Assembly: GCA_029891345.1 (NCBI GenBank)
Contig: CM057009.1
Coordinates: 303,429,166-303,493,165, forward strand
Length of the DNA stretch: 64,000 nt
Direction of reading: 5' to 3'
Origin: Dryococelus australis
Taxonomy: Eukaryota; Arthropoda; Insecta; Phasmatodea; Phasmatidae
The translations under genes and the position numbers were made by a program. This document shows, one piece after another, positions 58,370 to 64,000 of this stretch (within the stretch, counting starts at the first letter, position 1; every line of letters starts with the position of its first letter). The notes beneath the pieces are model-generated. The model saw only the letters and a program-made list of their open reading frames with translations. It made no database searches and was not told the origin of the DNA.

Positions 58370-58797
58370 ATTATGAGGGAGAGGTGAAGTAGAAAAAGCA
58401 AATTTTAATATTTTTTATGCTTTAACTTTATTTGATTGTTTTTTCTTTAATATGCTTTCAGAGATAATTTAAGGTTTCATCAGAATTTCTACAAGTGTTT
58501 GTGATGACCTTGTTGGTCATATATAAATTATTTTGTAGTACCAAACTATAATATAAAAGGTTTTCAAGAAGCATTATTTCGGAGTTTTTCCTTCATACAT
58601 CACACACATTTCTGTTAAGATCTTAGAGTTTTGCTTACCACCTCCTGATGGCTTTTCTACCTAAACTATATATAAAACCAAAAAGGTTGTAGTTGAAAAA
58701 CCAAATACTGAAGGACGTGTAGACTGTTTCATGCCCTAGAGGCTATCCGTTACAAGCTTTCTATTCTGTATCTTCAGTGTGTTTTCTTTTACCTGCA

Positions 58798-59073
58798 CTA
58801 GGCCATTACCCTAACCTCCCTGACGTGACTGTTGCCCCTAGTACATTCGAGTGTTGAGTTAACGGTTGTGTCACAAATATCAATTTCTCTCTCATTAGTG
58901 GCAACTTCTACTTCATGCCTTACTTTCTTAAAATGATGCTCTCGTGCCTGTATCTTCATCTCCACTTCACCTCTTTCTAACTGATCTATGTGCAGTCGCC
59001 ACTTCAGACCCTTGCAAGTTTCAATAACATATGTCAAGGGACCTGTTTGTACCTTATGGTAGTTGGATGCCAA
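58798..59073 (-). pseudogene. Gypsy integrase C-terminal tail
   Basis: KVQTGPLTYVIETCKGLKWR and HIDQLERGE match the C-terminal domain that follows the core in this lineage. An acidic/basic tail follows to the stop. No polypurine tract is clear beyond it. Confidence 0.75.
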
Positions 59074-59220
59074 TTCTCTTTGTTCAGTCTGTAATCCCTA
59101 GCGACGATACTGCTGTCCACTTGCAAATCCCTTTGCCTTGCCTACCCTGTTGCTGCAGCACCCATCTGTAATGCTTGGTACGACCAATGATATTCTTGTG
59201 CGCACAGCTCTGCATAGCAT

Positions 59221-60160
59221 TCAATTGCATGCTGCCTTCTTCCCTGTAGTGATATGAGGAATAGTTCTTAACCCAACAAGAAACTTGGCAATGCTCTCTC
59301 TAAAGGAACTATTAACAGACATAATCTTTTTTATCTTATCCCTAAACATTTTTACTATGTTCTTAGAAATAACATTTATCATAGGTTGGTAGGGTGGTGA
59401 AAAAGTGTACTTTATCCCATTAAACTTACAGAAATCTGCAAACTGTTCTGAAGTAAATTGTGGTCCGTTATCCGTAACCATATGCTCTGGTAAACCAAAA
59501 GTTGCAAACCATCCACAAATACATGCAAGTATTGAATCTGAGGTTACCAAGTATAATTTTTGGAACTCTGGCCACTTAAAAAAAGCTATCTATCAAAATT
59601 ATTAACATATTCCCCAAGCATTGACCTGCTAGATCAATGTTTACTCGCTGAAGTGGGCGACTTGGCCATGTCCAAGGTAGAAGAGCAGAGTTTGGAGGGT
59701 TAGTTCTGTTTTGTAGGCATATAGTGCACAACTCTGTTACCTCTTCTGAATGAGCATCAATGTTGAGCCATCACACATAGGACCTGGCTAAGGACTTTAT
59801 TTTAACTATTCCAAAGTGAGATGAGTACAACTATAATATTTTGCCCTGCAGTTTTTCTGGTATGATAACCGGACGTCCCCACAATATGCATCCTTGCTCA
59901 ACTGTTAACTGGTATCTCCGGTTCCAATATGGTTTTAGATATTTCTCTACGTCATCTGGCCAACCTAACCTGCAAAACTATAACACCTTTCTCAACATTA
60001 CATCTGTCCTTGTCTCTAACAATAGTTTTTGGCTTTTATTGGCAAGAATCCTTCTGATATATGAATATTTCTCCACTAGTTCCATTTTCCTTGCTAATGG
60101 TAGTTACAATACGCCATCCGCATTGCAATTGCTGCAACCTTGGACATACTCTGTAGTGTA
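59221..60160 (-). pseudogene. Gypsy integrase
   Basis: 59,221-59,550 encodes GWFATFGLPEHMVTDNGPQF, FCKFNGIKYTFSPPYQPMIN (with DNG intact) and FLVGLRTIPHITTGK. The upstream head and the first catalytic part (about 59,560-60,160, minus strand) are present only in fragments, such as the zinc-head region near 59,700-59,780 (TELCTICLQNRTN) and WPSRPLQRVNIDLA. Confidence 0.85.
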
Positions 60161-60349
60161 ATCGTAACCCTGTAGTGTTGTCGCCCACCACTGTAACCTA
60201 TTGACTGACCTCTGCGGAATGCCTTTGTTCCCAAAAAATGTAAAGTAATGGGTTGTGGTCAGTTACGGTGAAATGCCTTCCATAAAAATACTGTGAAAAT
60301 TGTTTGACATCAAATTATCACCAATGCCTCACAATCAATCTGAGAGCAG

Positions 60350-61490
60350 TTCTACTGAGCTTTGTTAAGTGTGCACGATGAAAATGCAATTGGTTTCTCA
60401 TCTCCAGATGGATACATACATGAAATTATGGCCTCAAAACCATATGGTGATGCATCACAAGCTAACCGAACGGGCAAGTTTTGATCATAGTAAACTAATG
60501 CCTTTGCTGAAGTTAACATTTCCTTTACAATTGCAAAAGCATCATCATACTGTATTGACAAATTCCACTTGTAATCCTCTTTAAGCAAAGCATATAATGG
60601 TGCCATAATCATAGCTATACAAGGAAGAAACTTATTGTAGTACTCCACTAATCCTAAAATATGTATCTTGAATGTGATACATTCAATAGTTTGGGTGCAT
60701 TTTGTACAGCTTCAACATTTTCAGCTTGTGTGCTAATACCATTTTGGTCCACAATATGTGCTAAGAATGAAACTGTGCGGAACAAAAACTGACACATGTC
60801 CTTGTCTACCTTAAACCTAAATTCTTGAAAAAAATTGAAGACATGTTCTTGAAATGATTTTCTGCATCTTTTCCTGTAACTAAAATGTCATCCTGAAATC
60901 TGACAATAACTTCCTGGCCTTGTAACACTTGATCCATAATACCTAGGAAAATAGCAGAAACTGATGCTACCCCAAGTGGAAGTCATTTGTAATGAAAAAG
61001 TCCCTTATGTGTTATAATAGTACAGATTTCCTGTGACATATTGTATAACTGAATTTGTTGACTTGCTTGCGACAAATCAGTTTTTGAAAACACTGGAGCA
61101 CCTTGAATTTTGACAAAGTGGTCTTCAATTCATAGAAACAGATACTATCTCTCAACCTCAAGTTCCTTGTTTAGTGTTAACTTGTAGTAGAAGCAAATTT
61201 GAACACCATCATTTCTTGATGACTGAAACGATAGGTATAGCCCAATCATTGAACTCAAAAGGGTGATTTATGGCCAAACACAATAGCATGTCCAATTCAC
61301 TTTCTACTTTATTTTTTAGTGCAAATAGCAGCACTTATGTGGTAAAAGAGTTATCATACCCTCTTATTTCATGCAACACTAAATAGGTTTGGGAAGATTT
61401 AAGGCTCAATATCAGTCACTGACGAATAAAGGAGGTGAACCATTAGGCACAACAAATAATAGTAGTTTTTTGCATGTGCTAACATACTTA
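60350..61490 (-). pseudogene. Gypsy reverse transcriptase and RNase H start
   Basis: Broken frames show GQEVIVRFQDDILVTGK (about 60,880-60,940; the active-site xxDD is QDD), FKVDKDMCQFLFRTVSFLAH and IVDQNGISTQAENVEAVQN (60,690-60,830), then an open part (60,352-60,648) with YYNKFLPCIAMIMAPLYALL, NLPVRLACDASPYGFEAIIS and KPIAFSSCTLNKAQ, the RNase H start with its catalytic Asp in ACDASP. Confidence 0.87.
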
Positions 61491-61709
61491 GCCACTCGGT
61501 TGCAACTGGCCAGCTGTATATGAGTGTAGTGTGACATTTGCGTTTTGGATACTGTGATTTGAGAACTGTTGTCTATAAGTATCATACAATATTACTGAAA
61601 TAGCTGGCCCTATGTCCACATCCATTTCAAGCACTCCAGATTCAAGTTGCACTTTTACTAACCACAGTTGTACACCAATACTATTGATGTTTAATAGATG
61701 TAACCACAT
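61488..61709 (-). pseudogene. Gypsy aspartic protease
   Basis: VQLESGVLEMDVDIGPAISV carries DIG in place of the catalytic DTG, followed by TYRQQFSN and NVTLHSYTAGQL. The active-site change suggests inactivity. Confidence 0.85.
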
Positions 61710-61799
61710 GTCTTGATGGTTATCTTACTCTTGATGATTATCTTGTTGATAAAGTTAGAAATCTCCAACCTCGTAATTTTGCTGCATAACATTACCTTG

Positions 61800-63019
61800 A
61801 GGGTTATGACGATGACACATTACACATAGGTGACCCAGTTTTGTTGCAGTTATGGCATTTGTACCTTCTAAACCTGCGCTTGGTAACAAAGTGGTTAGGT
61901 TTACCAGAACAAAAACATACTGCATCCTTGTTCACACTTTTGTTAGTGCTCTAAGTGGCACTATTTGCGGCTGCCTGATTGTTTGCCACAACACTTTCAA
62001 AAGACCTGGGAATGTATTTGCCACAATGGTGGCTATGAGAGTCCCGAAAAAGCAAGGAAAGTATATTGTTTACATCTGTATTCGGATCCGGGATGTTGTG
62101 CTCACAATCTTTTGACACAGACACCATATTTCCTGTTGGCTTTTCATAGGGCAAAACGATTTTCACAGCTATGTCAAATGACAATGTTTCACTTTCCAGA
62201 TATAAAACCTGTGTAATGTCCTTGTTGCGAAGCCCCATAACAAATTGATCACGTAGTGCTTGATCAAGAATAATGTTCCCAAAATGGCATTAATAAATAA
62301 TAGATGTGTGTTGGGGTAGACCCAGGGCGAGGCAACACCCTCTGAGTGACGGACATTCCAGCCGGGACCCATAGGTGCCCGCCATCCCTGAACACGACAT
62401 GAAATGAGACCCTATGATGGAGTGGTGCTGGAATGTAAGGGTGGGGGAAACAGAAGTACCCTGAGAAAGCCTGCCGGCAAGCGGCATCGTCCAGCACGAT
62501 TCCCACAAGCAAAAATCAGGGAGTGAACCAGCCGGTGATCGAACCCGGATCACCATGGTGGGAGGCGAGCACGCTAGCAACTGCGCCACCTCTGCCCCTA
62601 AAATTATATTGATGAATACACATTTGTGTAGGCCTGCAACTAACTGTGCAATGGAGACTGCGCTCGATTATACACATTGGTGAAATTGATGCCAAGATGA
62701 AATCACCCATGGCACAGGAGAAAAATACATCTGCAAGATGGAAATAACTTCTGAATATTATTTGTCGGCCTATTTTAACAGGCTCTCACAAATCACATAG
62801 CAGCTCATACATTACTTTTCCTACAGACAGAATCAAAATGGCATTCCTCCTCTTGAGTATGTTGTTATCGCCATTGCCGTCACCAATATCATTAGCAATA
62901 AAATATTTTACCAAGCATTCACCATACGAGTTCCAGGCTTCAAATTTTTCTAATGCGATTTGTGCCATCCTCGTTGCCAGTGGTAGAATCTTTATTTCAC
63001 CTATAATATAAGTATACAT
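61800..63019 (-). pseudogene. Gypsy gag with two zinc knuckles
   Basis: The head (62,786-63,019) has FEAWNSYGECLVKYFIANDI and RNAILILSVGKVMYELL. After a gap and the SINE the frame continues with DQALRDQFVMGLRNKDI and ETLSFDIAVKIVLPYE (61,951-62,280), and ends with two knuckles, FCSGKPNHFVTKR and YKCHNCNKTG (about 61,815-61,925). The first knuckle has Ser for its second Cys, so it is not intact. Insect elements of this type usually have two knuckles. Confidence 0.85.
62292..62600 (-). mobile_element. tRNA-derived SINE inserted in Gypsy gag
   Basis: The minus strand has a tRNA-like head: A-box region GTGGCGCAGTTGCTAGC (62,573-62,589) and B-box GGGTTCGATCACC (62,534-62,546), at normal spacing. 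A ~220-bp body and an AT-rich tail (ATTATTTATTAA) follow. Flanking 11-bp direct copies AAAATGGCATT (62,281-62,291) and AAAATTATATT (62,601-62,611) match at eight positions. The gag frame runs up to both sides. The head is not a functional tRNA gene because the element continues beyond it. Confidence 0.88.
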
Positions 63020-64000
63020 TTTGCTATATCACTCGCATTCTGTGCAATTAATTTCAATACCATCCAGCTCATTGCTGCCAACTGGCACAATTGGTTATTC
63101 CCTTCACATTCTACAATTCCCTTCATGAATAAACTAGGGTGTTGATGACATTTTTGTCGCATAAAATATTAAACCTTGAGCGTCTGTAGGAATTTAATAA
63201 TGTGTTGTTGCATCCATTGATTCTATCATTGTTGAAGATGATTATTGTCCTGCTGTATGTAGTGTATTACGAAATTGATTCTGTTAATTGTAAGGAAAAT
63301 AGTAAGTCATACTAAAAACTGAATGATCAAGATGGTGATTATCTATAATTATTTTTAGCATTAAAAGTCTTTGTTTGGATTTCTATCTATAATATGCATG
63401 CATTTAACCAAATTGCATATAACATTTCTTGCAATTCTCAAATGCAAATTAACCAATTTATCCCTATGTTAAAATTTCTAAAAGTAAATATCCTCTATAA
63501 ATTTGAAAAGATTATTTGAGAAAGAACATTTATTTAGGTTATAGGCTACAAAATACAGAAAACAGACTATAATTTCCTGCTTACCAGATATTTTCCTTAA
63601 AAAGAACATTATTCAGATAAAAAACTGATATTAATAGTAAATTGAAATGCAATCCATCAAATTTTTTTGAAATAAGCAATGTAAAAATGATTAAAAATGA
63701 CTACAAATAAGAAATAACTTAACTACCAAACAGTGATATAGTTTAAAATCTGGAATCTGGAATATGGTTTTGCTAATCATTTTGCTGAGGTGTATTTCAC
63801 TCCACAGACAGTACGAATTTTTAGTGTAGTACATAATAAATAATTTGTACCCACCAGTTCAGTAATTGCCAATGATCTGGTATTGTGGGCTGTAAAAGAC
63901 TTAAAAATGGCAAGGTTACAGGAATTGATAAAATTCTTAACTTTATAATGAAAGGGTGTACTAATACCTTTAATCAATTCACTACTAACAAATATTTTCA
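63020..64000. other. Spacer, possibly 5' LTR side of the Gypsy element
   Basis: AT-rich. On the minus strand TTGGCAGCAATGAGC (about 63,070-63,084) lies 50-65 bp upstream of gag and resembles a primer-binding site, so the 5' LTR may start there and continue to the right. I could not confirm it without a second LTR copy. Confidence 0.35.

Larger units (their letters stand above)
58798..63019 (-). mobile_element. Ty3/Gypsy element (K02A2.6/CsRn1-like), coding part, degenerate
   Basis: Minus strand order: gag (61,800-63,019), protease (61,488-61,709), RT and RNase H (60,350-61,490), integrase (59,221-59,900 region) and tail (58,798-59,073). Order and motifs fit this Gypsy lineage. LTRs were not found by eye on either side. 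A SINE splits gag. Many stops. Confidence 0.85.

Noticed and set aside
58108..58401. Minus-strand frame with many WMDG repeats
   Set aside because: It is the translation of the ATCC microsatellite.
62520..62600. A functional tRNA gene on the minus strand
   Set aside because: The A and B boxes are good, but the sequence continues as a SINE body with tail and target copies.
1..64000. CRISPR arrays, bacterial operons, rRNA genes, viral genomes
   Set aside because: No regular spaced repeats, ribosome-binding sites or rRNA text seen; all viral-like proteins are explained as LTR retrotransposon remnants.

Overview
The window looks like repeat-dominated DNA from a large arthropod genome, most likely an insect. 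It has no bacterial-style operons, is AT-rich, and nearly every recognisable protein is a broken transposable-element protein of insect type: BEL/Pao, Ty3/Gypsy, Ty1/Copia, hAT, pogo, Tc1/mariner, a LINE and a tRNA-derived SINE. I cannot name the species. No complete host gene is visible. The best host-gene candidates are a set of possible small exons at 18.3-18.8 kb and a serine-rich, minisatellite-encoded reading frame at 51.0-51.35 kb, both on the minus strand. Family assignments come from recognising conserved protein motifs in the sequence; no database search was run.

Layout, left part. 1-2.8 kb: 3' part of a BEL/Pao element with a polypurine tract and probable LTR. 2.96-4.75 kb: decayed hAT transposase (minus). 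5.36-5.93 kb: internally deleted Tc1-like element with 30-bp inverted repeats. 6.95-8.3 kb: orphan long LTR with primer-binding site (minus), related to 43.2-44.36 kb. 9.9-16.6 kb: minus-strand Gypsy remnants, with a gag carrying a PHD-like finger, an integrase joined to gag without reverse transcriptase, and unplaced reading frames, plus a degenerate tandem repeat at 11.4-11.75 kb. 20.67-24.9 kb: plus-strand Gypsy with LTR, two primer-binding-site copies and a second PHD-finger gag. 24.9-30.2 kb is essentially featureless. 30.2-32.27 kb: related LTR with a TATA promoter. 32.4-34.4 kb: pogo-like transposon (minus).

Centre. 34,434-43,106 is a complete Copia element on the minus strand: two LTRs, a primer site matching the initiator tRNA-Met anticodon arm, and a perfect 5-bp target duplication (ATATT). 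It was later hit by a 5'-truncated LINE (35,623-36,832) and by a 3.1-kb hAT element (38,440-41,533, 8-bp duplication), and the hAT element was in turn hit by a retroelement that left a 766-bp solo LTR (39,122-39,887). This gives a clear relative chronology of insertions.

Right part. 43.2-47.3 kb: two truncated Gypsy elements in opposite orientation meet near 46.18 kb. 51.54-53.11 kb: a mariner-like element whose transposase 3' end lies inside long inverted repeats. 53.49-56.40 kb: a DNA transposon with 30-bp inverted repeats, repeated subterminal motifs and a transposase-like protein of a type I cannot place in a standard superfamily; it is the best candidate for something little described. 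58.26-58.37 kb: ATCC microsatellite. 58.8-63.0 kb: minus-strand Gypsy (gag, protease, RT, integrase) with a SINE inserted in gag. Virtually all coding regions carry stops or frameshifts, so nothing here except possibly the pogo, the 53.5-56.4 kb and the mariner families looks recently active.
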